Shown here: in pieces, positions 6,038 through 13,892 of the stretch
How the letters are laid out: the number at the start of each line of letters is the position of its first letter
How positions within the stretch are numbered: the first letter of the stretch is position 1
DNA from: Anaerolinea thermophila
Lineage (GTDB): Bacteria; Chloroflexota; Anaerolineae; Anaerolineales; DRKV01
Length of the DNA stretch: 14,908 nt
Direction of reading: 5' to 3'
Assembly (NCBI GenBank): GCA_020722405.1
Contig: DYKW01000026.1
Location: 1 to 14,908, forward strand
Position numbers and translations under genes: made by a program
Notes under the pieces: model-generated
Database searches by the model: none
Told to the model about the DNA's origin: nothing
Seen by the model: the letters and a program-made list of their open reading frames with translations, nothing else

Positions 6038-6403
6038 ATGGCTCAAATTCGTTACGACGAAAAAGGAAAATTTTTTACGAATTTTGTTACAAAAAATACG
6101 GTACAAGCCATTATACAAACCACCCATTACCGTATCCGTGGCGAAATTTACGTGCGAGTAGGCGATCGGGTTAAAGATGAATTGGATCGTCCAGAGCAGT
6201 TTTTGGCTATCACTAATGCGGCAATTTATGATGATGCCGATACGCTACTGTTTCGCCGAGAATTTGTATCCATCAACCGAGACCACATCATTTGGGTGAT
6301 TCCAGAAAAAGAAAGTGGGGGAGAATTTGGGGCATTAGACAAAGTAGAACATGCGAGTAATGAAGAAACTTTGTCTACGCAAGATTCAGGAGACGACGCG
6401 TGA
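6038..6403 (+). CDS. DUF6812-like protein coupled to the CpaF ATPase
   Basis: A 121-residue cytoplasmic protein of unknown function, resembling the DUF6812 family by its central block: a beta-rich stretch RIRGEIYVRVGDRVKDELD (about 32-50), then EQFLAITNAAIYDD and a closing strand INRDHIIWVIP (79-89). The pattern looks like a small beta-barrel or roadblock-sized fold that includes a conserved NRDHI motif. The last 30 residues are acidic and probably disordered (EETLSTQDSGDDA). The ATG at 6038 has an AAGGAAG at 6024-6030; a TTG at 6020 is in frame but overlaps that SD. Its stop overlaps the start of the ATPase gene by four bases (GTGA), which suggests translational coupling and a joint role. 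The family assignment is from memory and not certain; the gene itself is clear. Confidence 0.8.
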   Translation: MAQIRYDEKGKFFTNFVTKNTVQAIIQTTHYRIRGEIYVRVGDRVKDELDRPEQFLAITNAAIYDDADTLLFRREFVSINRDHIIWVIPEKESGGEFGALDKVEHASNEETLSTQDSGDDA

Positions 6404-7740
6404 GCCAGTTATCGAAAGCAGCATCTAGTGCCCGACCTCAGTCTGGAGGGGGTGACCTGGAGAAATTGCGGGCCCATTTGGTTAACCTTATCTCGCGTGA
6501 ACTCTCTACTCATCCTGTTGCACCTGAGCAACGAGAAGAAGCCATTAACAAATTATTGGAGCAAGCATATGCTTACGCGAAGGTGAATTTGCCGAACACC
6601 CTGCGTGAACAGTTGTTTCGAGATGTACAGAATGAGTTAATAGGGTATGGTCCTATTCAGCAATTTTTGGATGACCCTGATGTTAGCGAAATCATGGTCA
6701 ATGGCCCGGAAAAGATTTTTGTTGAGCGAAATGGCAAATTGACTTTAACCAATGCTCGTTTCCGAGATGATGATCACGTATTGCGCATTATTGAGCGCAT
6801 TGTTTTGCCACTGGGACGCCGCATAGATGCCGATACACCCATGGTGGATGCTCGTTTGCCAGATGGCTCGCGTGTGAATGCAGTGATTCCGCCGGTTGCT
6901 ATTGATGGGCCATCGATTACCATTCGTAAGTTTAAACGTGATAAGTTAACCGTAGAGCAACTAATAGAATATGGCTCGCTGACAGAAACCATGGCTGAGT
7001 TTTTGGAAGCCTGTGTGGCTGCTCGTCTCAATATTGTGGTTTCGGGTGGCACTGGTTCTGGAAAAACTACGCTTTTGAATATTCTCTCTAGTTTTATTCC
7101 ACCTGATGAACGGATTGTAACGATTGAGGATGCGGCCGAATTGCAATTGCGCCAAGAGCATGTGGTGCGACTGGAGACGCGCGCTCACAGTGCGGACGGC
7201 AAAGCCCCAATTGTAGTACGTGACCTGGTGCGCAACTCGTTGCGCATGCGCCCTGATCGCATTATTGTGGGAGAGTGCCGTGGTGGTGAGACCCTGGATA
7301 TGTTGCAAGCCATGAACACCGGTCATGATGGCTCACTGACTACGCTGCATGCCAACACCCCTAGAGATGCCATTGCTCGCATGGAAACGATGTCGTTGAT
7401 GGCCGGCTTGGACATGCCTTTGCGGGTGATACGAGAGCAAATTGCCTCGGCGGTAGACCTCATCGTTCAACAAACCCGTCTGCGAGATGGCTCTCGAAAA
7501 GTAACCTCGATTACCGAAGTGGTTGGCATGGAAGGGGATACGGTCGTGATGACCGAAATTTTCCGTTTTGAACAAACCGGTATTTCCCCTGAAAAGAAGA
7601 TTGTTGGCTCTCTCAAGGCTACAGGCATTCGGCCCTTATTTATGCCGCGTTTGGAAGATGCAGGCTTTAAACTTGGCCCCCAAGTGTTTGGCATCAGTAT
7701 AGGAGATGTTGGTTCAGACAGACGTAGTCGCCGGCATTGA
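6400..7740 (+). CDS. cpaF: CpaF/TadA-like secretion ATPase (type II/IV secretion superfamily)
   Basis: A 446-residue hexameric-type ATPase that, in known relatives, powers Tad/Flp pilus assembly or type IV-like secretion at the inner face of the membrane. An N-terminal all-alpha region (about 20-85) leads into the family block GYGPIQQFLDDPDVSEIMVNGP (82-103). The nucleotide-binding core has Walker A GGTGSGKT (216-223), the Asp box TIEDAAELQL (241-250), Walker B IIVGECRGGE with Glu292, and the His box TTLHANTP (314-321). AGGAG sits seven bases before the GTG start, inside the end of the preceding gene. The C-terminus has extra basic residues (RRSRRH). No tadB, tadC, tadE or flp gene follows; the next gene is an XRE protein 33 bases on. 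It is therefore an orphan ATPase in this window, and its membrane partners must be elsewhere if they exist. The symbol reflects family, not proven function. Confidence 0.9.
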   Translation: MSQLSKAASSARPQSGGGDLEKLRAHLVNLISRELSTHPVAPEQREEAINKLLEQAYAYAKVNLPNTLREQLFRDVQNELIGYGPIQQFLDDPDVSEIMVNGPEKIFVERNGKLTLTNARFRDDDHVLRIIERIVLPLGRRIDADTPMVDARLPDGSRVNAVIPPVAIDGPSITIRKFKRDKLTVEQLIEYGSLTETMAEFLEACVAARLNIVVSGGTGSGKTTLLNILSSFIPPDERIVTIEDAAELQLRQEHVVRLETRAHSADGKAPIVVRDLVRNSLRMRPDRIIVGECRGGETLDMLQAMNTGHDGSLTTLHANTPRDAIARMETMSLMAGLDMPLRVIREQIASAVDLIVQQTRLRDGSRKVTSITEVVGMEGDTVVMTEIFRFEQTGISPEKKIVGSLKATGIRPLFMPRLEDAGFKLGPQVFGISIGDVGSDRRSRRH

Positions 7741-7773
7741 GATATTCTGCTTTGTTATAAGGAAGGTATATTT

Positions 7774-8448
7774 ATGGATGAACAAAAAGCTATGATTTTG
7801 CGAGCAAAAAAATTGGGCGTTTTACTCCGGGAAGCGCGCAAAATTGCAGGACAAAGTGCAGGCACTTGTGCTCAGGTTCTGGGCATTTCGGTAGATGAAT
7901 ATGAGGCCTACGAACTGGGAGAAGCCATGCCTTCCTTACCAGAAATTGAGGCGTTGGCTTATTTCCTCAACGTCCCTTTGGATCATTTTTGGGAAGGCTC
8001 GCGATTGAACCCTTCCCCAAAGACGAGTGCTGAAACAATCGAAAAGGTTATGGCATTGCGCCATCGTTTGATTGGTGCACATCTGCGTAAATACCGTCGC
8101 GAGAAAGGACTTTCGCTAGAAGCATTAGCCCAAAAAGTGGATATAATGCCCGAATTATTGGCGCGTTATGAATTGGGAGAGCGTACCATTCCCTTACCGT
8201 TATTAGAACGCCTTGCAATGGCTTGTGGCCATTCCATTCGCGATTTTTATGACCAAAAAGGCCCGTTTGGAGAGTGGACATCACGCCAGTATAGTATTCA
8301 GCAATTCCTGGAATTGCCGCCAGAGTTACAGAAATTTGTCGCTGGCCCGATCAATCGTCCCTTCCTTGAATTGGCGCAACGGTTGAGTGAGATGCCGGTA
8401 CAAAAATTACGCAACGTTGCGGAAGGGTTGTTGGAAATCACCTTATGA
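7774..8448 (+). CDS. XRE-family protein with two tandem HTH domains
   Basis: A 224-residue predicted DNA-binding protein. Residues about 12-72 and 98-158 are two helix-turn-helix domains that align to each other at a constant offset of 86 residues, with YELGE identical at 46-50 and 132-136 and similar flanking helices, so they arose by internal duplication. The second copy (LRKYRREKGLSLEALAQKVDI) looks more canonical than the first. The C-terminal 60 residues (QQFLELPPELQKFVAGPINR..., then LSEMPVQKLRNVAEGLLEI) form a helical tail not typical of a minimal repressor. AAGGAAGG (7759-7766) lies seven bases before the ATG. Its stop overlaps the next start (ATGA), so it is translated with the TPR protein. 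Position suggests it regulates this cluster, but no operator can be named. Confidence 0.88.
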   Translation: MDEQKAMILRAKKLGVLLREARKIAGQSAGTCAQVLGISVDEYEAYELGEAMPSLPEIEALAYFLNVPLDHFWEGSRLNPSPKTSAETIEKVMALRHRLIGAHLRKYRREKGLSLEALAQKVDIMPELLARYELGERTIPLPLLERLAMACGHSIRDFYDQKGPFGEWTSRQYSIQQFLELPPELQKFVAGPINRPFLELAQRLSEMPVQKLRNVAEGLLEITL

Positions 8449-8984
8449 GTGCAAAACCAGAGACTTTAGCAGCACAAGCACAACATGCGTATAAGGCCAA
8501 GCACTTTGCGGAAGCGGCAGCTAAGTTTGCACAAGCACAGCAAGCCTTTGAGATCCAAGGGGCGATATTACAGGCTGCTGAGCAGGCAAATAATGCCAGT
8601 GTTGCCTGGTTGCAGGCTGAAGAGGCTCAGGCTGCTTTACAGGCTGTCGAAGGTACACCAGCGCTTTTCTTGGAAGCCGGCGATCTGCAGCGTGCTGGTA
8701 TGGCTTGGGGCAATATGGCCGCTGCGTTGGAAGCATTGGGACAGTTGGATGATGCTTTAGATGCCTATCAGCAGGCGGCTGACTTGTTGCGTGATAAACC
8801 TGAGTTGCGTTTGCATGTTATGCAGGCTATCTCGGCATTGCAGTTGCGTATGGGTAAGCAATTGCAGGCATTAGCTTCTATGCAGGCTGGACTGGAAGGG
8901 ATTGAGCACCCTTCGCCTAAACACCGCCTGTTGAAACGTTTACTGAAAGTCCCTTTGGACTGGCTGGACCGCAAATTCTCCTAA
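8445..8984 (+). CDS. Tetratricopeptide-repeat protein
   Basis: A 179-residue, alanine- and glutamine-rich, wholly helical protein without signal peptide or membrane segment. The clearest TPR is at about 84-115 (AWGNMAAALEALGQLDDALDAYQQA). Weaker units lie at about 9-38 (AYKAKHFAEAAAKFAQAQQA) and 125-153. The C-terminus is basic (KHRLLKRLLKVPLDWLDRK). Such proteins act as protein-protein scaffolds. The ATGA overlap with the XRE gene indicates coupled translation, so the two may form a complex in which the TPR protein modulates the DNA-binding partner; this is inference. The frame is well supported by the coupling and repeat pattern. Function beyond binding cannot be read from sequence. Confidence 0.85.
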   Translation: MSAKPETLAAQAQHAYKAKHFAEAAAKFAQAQQAFEIQGAILQAAEQANNASVAWLQAEEAQAALQAVEGTPALFLEAGDLQRAGMAWGNMAAALEALGQLDDALDAYQQAADLLRDKPELRLHVMQAISALQLRMGKQLQALASMQAGLEGIEHPSPKHRLLKRLLKVPLDWLDRKFS

Positions 8985-9010
8985 GAATTTTTCCCCCAGA
9001 GGTGCCCATA

Positions 9011-9871
9011 ATGATTGTTAGTGAAAAAGTATGCCTACGACCAGCGAAAAATGCTGATCGGGATGCTGTGGCAAGTTTGATGCATTTTGAAAACTATGTT
9101 CACCGCCATTTGGGCTGGTATTCGCCGTTGGAATTGCTTGGCAAGCAACCTTATTTACTCCTCGAACAGGAGCGTGAGCCAATGGCAGTGTTGGCTTGCC
9201 CCGAAGATCCACCAGGTGTGGCCTGGATTCATCTTTTTGCTGCCAGGGATGGCGAAAACATTACGAGGTGGTGGGACGCGTTGTGGGCATCTACCCGTGA
9301 AGCCTTGCATTTTCAGACCTCATTACATGTCGCTGCGCTACCCCTGCAATCCTGGTTCAAGAATTTGCTTGCGCGCTCCGGCTTTGAACAAGTGGATACA
9401 GTGGTGGTTTTGGCACGTGATGCAATCGCTGCTCCTGAGCCGCGCTTAGATGCTGATGTGTATGTGCGCTCGATGACAGTAGATGACCTCCCCGACGTGG
9501 TGTACGTAGACGAGATGGCTTTTCCCCTTTTATGGCGGAATTCGCGTGAAATGCTGCAAGGTGCCTATCGTCAGGCGGCTGTGGCTACTGTGGCAGAAAA
9601 AGATGGGCGAATTGTTGGCTATCAGATTAGCACGGCTGTTGGGCATTGGGCTGGTCATTTAGCGCGACTGGCCGTCTTGCCAGAGTATCAGCAGCAGGGG
9701 ATTGGTGGCGGGTTAGTGCGAGATATGCTGCATTATTTTTCCCGGAGAAGCATTGGCCGGGTGACCGTCAACACACAAGAGGGGAATGAGGCTTCGTTGC
9801 ACTTGTACCGTAAACTGGGCTTCTACCTTACCGGGGAAAGCATTCCGATGTATGCGATGTCCGTCGGGTAG
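9011..9871 (+). CDS. GNAT-family N-acetyltransferase (one degenerate and one intact GNAT unit)
   Basis: A 286-residue predicted acyl-CoA-dependent N-acyltransferase. The C-terminal half (about 150-286) is a full GNAT domain: a first strand YVRSMTVDDLPDVVYVDEMAF, motif A LARLAVLPEYQQQGIGGGLV with the acetyl-CoA-binding Q-x-x-G-x-G (227-232), and motif B NEASLHLYRKLGF (259-271). The N-terminal half (1-140) starts like a GNAT (VCLRPAKNADRDAVASL) but has no pyrophosphate-binding loop. It is probably a degenerate second GNAT fold, as in several double-GNAT proteins. The substrate is unknown; small molecules, antibiotics or protein N-termini are all possible. The ATG at 9011 has GAGGTG (8999-9004) six bases upstream; a GTG at 9002 overlaps that SD. 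It is the last gene of the plus-strand train and runs head-on into mfd, 28 bases away, with no terminator visible between. Confidence 0.88.
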   Translation: MIVSEKVCLRPAKNADRDAVASLMHFENYVHRHLGWYSPLELLGKQPYLLLEQEREPMAVLACPEDPPGVAWIHLFAARDGENITRWWDALWASTREALHFQTSLHVAALPLQSWFKNLLARSGFEQVDTVVVLARDAIAAPEPRLDADVYVRSMTVDDLPDVVYVDEMAFPLLWRNSREMLQGAYRQAAVATVAEKDGRIVGYQISTAVGHWAGHLARLAVLPEYQQQGIGGGLVRDMLHYFSRRSIGRVTVNTQEGNEASLHLYRKLGFYLTGESIPMYAMSVG

Positions 9872-9887
9872 TCGGATAGTCGGATAG
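9864..9887. repeat. Three 8-bp tandem units at a convergent gene junction
   Basis: TCGGGTAG, TCGGATAG, TCGGATAG follow each other; the first contains the TAG stop of the GNAT gene. The array occupies most of the short gap before the mfd stop. It has no dyad symmetry and no T tract. Confidence 0.6.
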
Positions 9888-9899
9888 TTTGATGCACGA

Positions 9900-12800
9900 C
9901 TATGCAGCCGCTTGACCAGCCAGGGGGAAGAGAATTTCCAACAGACGGTTGCGCCAGTCTGCTTCTTTTTTGTAGTCAAACCATAATGCAGTCCGTCCAA
10001 AGCGTACGCGTTCGCCTAATTCAACCTCGTCCAGGTCTTTTTCGCCGTAACGAAGCACGATCATCCCCCCTTCGGTGGTCACTGCGCTCAAACCAGCCTG
10101 TTCGGCAAGTAGACGTACCTGTACCTGGAAGAGCAAATTTTCTACAGAAGTGGGCAATGGTCCAAAGCGGTCGACAAATTCGGCGCGTAGCGATGCAACT
10201 TCTGTGAGAGAACGCAGTGCTGCCAGACGGCGGTACAAACTCAGGCGCATAACCTGGTCGGGGATGTAGGTTGGCGGGATACTAATGGGGATGGGTAAAT
10301 TTACGGTCACGCGCACCCCCTCAGGGGGGAGTAAGTCTGTTGCCGACTCTGAAAGCGGAGGAGCCGTCTCGTTGGTGTTTTCTTGTAAGCGGCGTACTGC
10401 CTCGGCCAGTAATTGGGTATACAGGTGAAGACCGACTTCTGCGATGTGTCCATGCTGACGGGTTCCCAGTAAATCGCCTGCACCGCGGATTTCCAGATCG
10501 CGCATGGCAATCGCGAACCCAGCCCCCAACTGACTGTTTTCCGCAATCGTTTCCAGGCGTAACTGGCCTTCGCGAGTGGGCAGTAACTTGCGGTGTCGGA
10601 AAAAGTAGGTATAGGCGCGCTGTCCGCCGCGTCCTACCCGGCCGCGCAACTGGTATAACTGCGCCAGCCCGAAGGTGTCGGCACGATCCACAATCAGGGT
10701 ATTGGCACTGGGGATATCAAGCCCCGATTCGATGATGGATGTGCTGAGTAGAACATCGATTTCGCCTTTGCTGAAAGTGCGCATTACTTCGGCCAGTTCT
10801 TTTTCCGGTATTTGACCGTGTCCAATGCCGATACGCGCGGTGGGTACTAATTTTTGCAGGTGCGCCTTCATGGCATGAATGGTCTTGATGCGGTTGTGAA
10901 CGAAGAAGACTTGTCCCCCACGATCTAGTTCGCGCAGCATGGCTTGTCGTACCAGATTTTTGTTATATGGCCCGACGTGGGTAACCACCGGCAGGCGCTC
11001 TGCGGGCGGTGTGTTGAGGGTGGAGATGTCGCGTACACCGCTTAAGGCCATGTACAGCGTACGTGGGATAGGGGTGGCCGTCAGGGTGAGCACGTCTACC
11101 TCGGTGCGCATGCGTTTGATGGTTTCTTTGTGTGTAACGCCGAAGCGTTGTTCCTCATCTATGATGAGTAATCCCAGGTCTTTGGGGTGCACATCGCCGG
11201 AAAGCAAGCGGTGAGTGCCGATGAGGATGTCGATACGACCATGCCTCAAATCGTTGATGATGGCACGTTGCTCGCGATGGGAGCGAAAACGCGAGAGCAT
11301 TTCGACGCGTACCGGGAAGGATGCCAGACGTTCACGAAAGGTTTGGTAGTGTTGTTGTGCCAGGACGGTGGTGGGTACCAGCATGAGAACTTGTTTTCCG
11401 TCCATGACGGCTTTGAAGGCTGCCCGCAATGCGATTTCGGTTTTGCCATAGCCTACATCACCGCAAATCAAGCGGTCCATGGGGCGAGGGCGCTCCATAT
11501 CGCGCTTGACTTCGGCCAACACTTGCAATTGATCGGGGGTTTCGATATAGGGAAAACTGGCTTCTAACTCTTGTTGCCAGTGTGAATCGGGACTGAAGGC
11601 GAAGCCAGATGTAACTTGGCGGCGAGCATACAACTCGAGAAGGTCTTCGGCTACTTGTTGAACGGCTTCTCTGACGCGTTGTTTGACGCGTTGCCATTCC
11701 GGGCTGCCTAACCGGCTGGGGGTAGGAGGGCGGCTACCAGAGCCAACGTAGCGTGTTAGACGGTCGGTCTGATGAATGGGGACATACAACTCGTCACCGT
11801 TGGCATATTCGATTTGCAGGTATTCGTTTTCAATGCCCTCGATGCTGCGGCGTACCATGCCGCGATACAATCCAATGCCGTGTTCGACGTGTACAACCCA
11901 ATCCCCGACAGTTAAGTCGGCATAGGTGCTTTCCGGGGCGCTGAATTTCGCTTGTGACCGTCGGCGCGGCTGAGGCCGTTGCCAGCCGAAAATTTCACCA
12001 TCTGAAAACAGATGCAGCCGCTTGCCGCTGGGTGAGGTCAATACCCAGCCTTCGGAAAGTGAGCCGGGCAGAAAAGTGGGCGTTTGGGACGAAGGGGAAG
12101 ATGTGTATTCTTCCCACACTTCTTGGAGACGGGTGGCTTGTCGTGAGATGACGATAGCCTGTTCGTCGTTTGCCAGCAGGCGATGCAGATGGTCTGTAAA
12201 TATTTTGAGTTGTCCACCAAAACGCTGCTCAGGCGTGAAAGCCTGCCGGATGGCTTCCAGATCGGGGTCTGGGGATAGGCTGTAAGGGCCAAGCGCCAGG
12301 GCATTGCGATGATGCAGGGTCTCGCGTACTTCATTCCACGACAAATAGGGGAGCGGTGTATCCTCGGGCAAAGTGCCGTTTTGGATGCCTTCGCTGCGCA
12401 TAGCCACAGCCTGTGACTCCAGTACGTCGAAGGTCTCCTCCAATGCCTGTTGGTCATCTATCGAAATCAAGGCATTGGGGGGCAGGTAGTCCAGCAGGCT
12501 GGCGGGTTCTGGGTGTAACCAGGGCAGGTGGAATTCTTCTGGTGGTTCTTCTTCGCCCCAATTGTCAGGGAGTAAAAATTCGCGTACCGGCGCAATGAGC
12601 AGGCGTTCCTGGGCGCCGGCGGTGCGCTGGGTGGCGGGGTCGAAGGGGCGCAGGGTATCGAGTTGATTGCCAAAGAAGTCCAGGCGTACCGGCGTTTCGG
12701 AAAGTAGTGTCCAGACATCTAGCAAGCCGCCACGACGAGAGAATTGGCCTGGTTGGGTGACAATGGATACCGACTCGTACCCCAGGGTGACCAGTTCCCT

Positions 12801-13289
12801 CGAGAGGGTATGTGGCTCCAGGTGTTGACCGCGTTTGAGGGTGCGCGTGGCCTTGATGAAGATACGGCGCGGCATGGTACGCGTCATCATGGCGCGTGCC
12901 GAGGCTACGATAATGGCTTCCTTTTGGGGACGCGGCGCTCCAGGGATTTGTGTGCTTGCCAGATGCGTGAGCACTTGCAGGCGCTCTCGGCGTGTGGTTT
13001 CGCTCCATGGGGTACGCTCGTAGAAAAGGGCATTTGGCTCTGCAAAGGGGAGCAGATTGGCCTGGGGGGCCCAGAATTCCAGTTCTTCCAGCAAGAGGCG
13101 TGCCCGGTCGGCGCGGTTGGTGAGCAAAAGCAATGGGCACTTGAGACGTGTGTGTAGCGCGGCCACCACCGGCAGACGGGCAGCACGCGGCAACCCCAGG
13201 ACGCGCGGTGGCTGCATGCCCTGGGTTAGGCGTGCCAGCAACGGATCAAGCGGGATGATTTGCTCGATTTTTAGCGGATTGCTTGTCAC
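9900..13289 (-). CDS. mfd: Transcription-repair coupling factor
   Basis: This DNA translocase removes RNA polymerase stalled at lesions and recruits UvrA for nucleotide excision repair. The product has 1129 residues, close to the usual 1150. In order (numbered from the GTG start): a UvrB-like N-terminal part with FSRRGGLLDVW at about 183-193; the RNA polymerase-interaction domain (about 457-520), beginning DLTVGDWVVHVEHGIGLYRG; the translocase motor with Walker A GDVGYGKT (610-617), DEEQ (711-714), TATPIPRTLYMA and QLRGRVGRGGQRAY; and the C-terminal UvrA-masking domain (about 1000-1110). The GTG at 13289 overlaps the pth stop (GTGA), with AGGA nine bases upstream; a TTG one codon earlier is the alternative. 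It is third in a minus-strand operon with pth and a surface-protein gene. Many long alternative frames within it are shadows. Confidence 0.97.
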   Translation of the reverse strand: MTSNPLKIEQIIPLDPLLARLTQGMQPPRVLGLPRAARLPVVAALHTRLKCPLLLLTNRADRARLLLEELEFWAPQANLLPFAEPNALFYERTPWSETTRRERLQVLTHLASTQIPGAPRPQKEAIIVASARAMMTRTMPRRIFIKATRTLKRGQHLEPHTLSRELVTLGYESVSIVTQPGQFSRRGGLLDVWTLLSETPVRLDFFGNQLDTLRPFDPATQRTAGAQERLLIAPVREFLLPDNWGEEEPPEEFHLPWLHPEPASLLDYLPPNALISIDDQQALEETFDVLESQAVAMRSEGIQNGTLPEDTPLPYLSWNEVRETLHHRNALALGPYSLSPDPDLEAIRQAFTPEQRFGGQLKIFTDHLHRLLANDEQAIVISRQATRLQEVWEEYTSSPSSQTPTFLPGSLSEGWVLTSPSGKRLHLFSDGEIFGWQRPQPRRRSQAKFSAPESTYADLTVGDWVVHVEHGIGLYRGMVRRSIEGIENEYLQIEYANGDELYVPIHQTDRLTRYVGSGSRPPTPSRLGSPEWQRVKQRVREAVQQVAEDLLELYARRQVTSGFAFSPDSHWQQELEASFPYIETPDQLQVLAEVKRDMERPRPMDRLICGDVGYGKTEIALRAAFKAVMDGKQVLMLVPTTVLAQQHYQTFRERLASFPVRVEMLSRFRSHREQRAIINDLRHGRIDILIGTHRLLSGDVHPKDLGLLIIDEEQRFGVTHKETIKRMRTEVDVLTLTATPIPRTLYMALSGVRDISTLNTPPAERLPVVTHVGPYNKNLVRQAMLRELDRGGQVFFVHNRIKTIHAMKAHLQKLVPTARIGIGHGQIPEKELAEVMRTFSKGEIDVLLSTSIIESGLDIPSANTLIVDRADTFGLAQLYQLRGRVGRGGQRAYTYFFRHRKLLPTREGQLRLETIAENSQLGAGFAIAMRDLEIRGAGDLLGTRQHGHIAEVGLHLYTQLLAEAVRRLQENTNETAPPLSESATDLLPPEGVRVTVNLPIPISIPPTYIPDQVMRLSLYRRLAALRSLTEVASLRAEFVDRFGPLPTSVENLLFQVQVRLLAEQAGLSAVTTEGGMIVLRYGEKDLDEVELGERVRFGRTALWFDYKKEADWRNRLLEILFPLAGQAAA

Positions 13290-13885
13290 CAATTGTTTTC
13301 CTGTGGATTGACGTAATTCATCGCGGCGTCCAGGCCCTGGGTAACAAACAGGTGGATGGCTTGTATGCCGCGCCCCAGGGTTTCGGATAGGGCTTCGAGT
13401 TCATCTGCCGAGAAATCCTGCAGCACGTAGGCGGCAGCGTCCGTTCGACCTGGGGGACGGTCTATGCCGATGCGCAGGCGGGGAAAATTCTGTGTGCCCA
13501 GGTGTTGGATGATGGATGCCATGCCTTTATGTCCGCCTGCCCCGCCTTTGGGGCGCATACGCAACGCCCCAAAGGGCAGGTCGACGTCGTCGTAGACCAC
13601 CAGCAAGGCTTCGGGGGGGAGTTTGTAAAATTTCATCAACGCACCAACCGCCTCGCCGGATAGGTTCATGTACGTTTGGGGTTTGGCTAGGATGACCTTT
13701 TGGCCTTCCAAAAGGCCGTGTGTTACCAGCGCCTTAGACTGTAGCCGAGAAAAAGTGATGCCCATTTCTTTTGCCAGCGCGTTTAGCAATAGGAAGCCGG
13801 CATTGTGGCGGGTGTTTTGGTATTTTCGGCCTGGATTTCCCAGACCAACGATGAGAAATGGTGAGGGGATGGCTTGAGAAGACAT
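13286..13885 (-). CDS. pth: Peptidyl-tRNA hydrolase
   Basis: This cytoplasmic esterase cleaves peptidyl-tRNA released from ribosomes so that tRNA is recycled. The 199-residue protein is of normal length with a seven-residue N-terminal extension. Key residues present are Asn17 in LIVGLGNPG, catalytic His27 in TRHNAGF, Met73-Asn74 in TYMNLSGEAV, and the DDVDLP acidic loop (Asp99, Asp100) with RIGIDRP after it. In the GGHNG motif the Asn (E. coli Asn114) is Lys120 here (AGGHKGM). The ATG at 13885 has no recognisable SD and lies seven bases after the stop of the upstream gene, so re-initiation or coupling is likely. It overlaps mfd by four bases. The pth-mfd adjacency is a known arrangement in several bacteria. 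Confidence 0.96.
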   Translation of the reverse strand: MSSQAIPSPFLIVGLGNPGRKYQNTRHNAGFLLLNALAKEMGITFSRLQSKALVTHGLLEGQKVILAKPQTYMNLSGEAVGALMKFYKLPPEALLVVYDDVDLPFGALRMRPKGGAGGHKGMASIIQHLGTQNFPRLRIGIDRPPGRTDAAAYVLQDFSADELEALSETLGRGIQAIHLFVTQGLDAAMNYVNPQENNW

Positions 13886-13892
13886 GGGGATT

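Noticed and set aside
12565..13140. Long minus-strand frame (191 codons) inside mfd, and similar long frames at 12038-12457 and 9713-10000
   Set aside because: They lie in other frames of a convincing Mfd coding region, have low-complexity Arg/His/Pro-rich translations and no SD; they are shadows.
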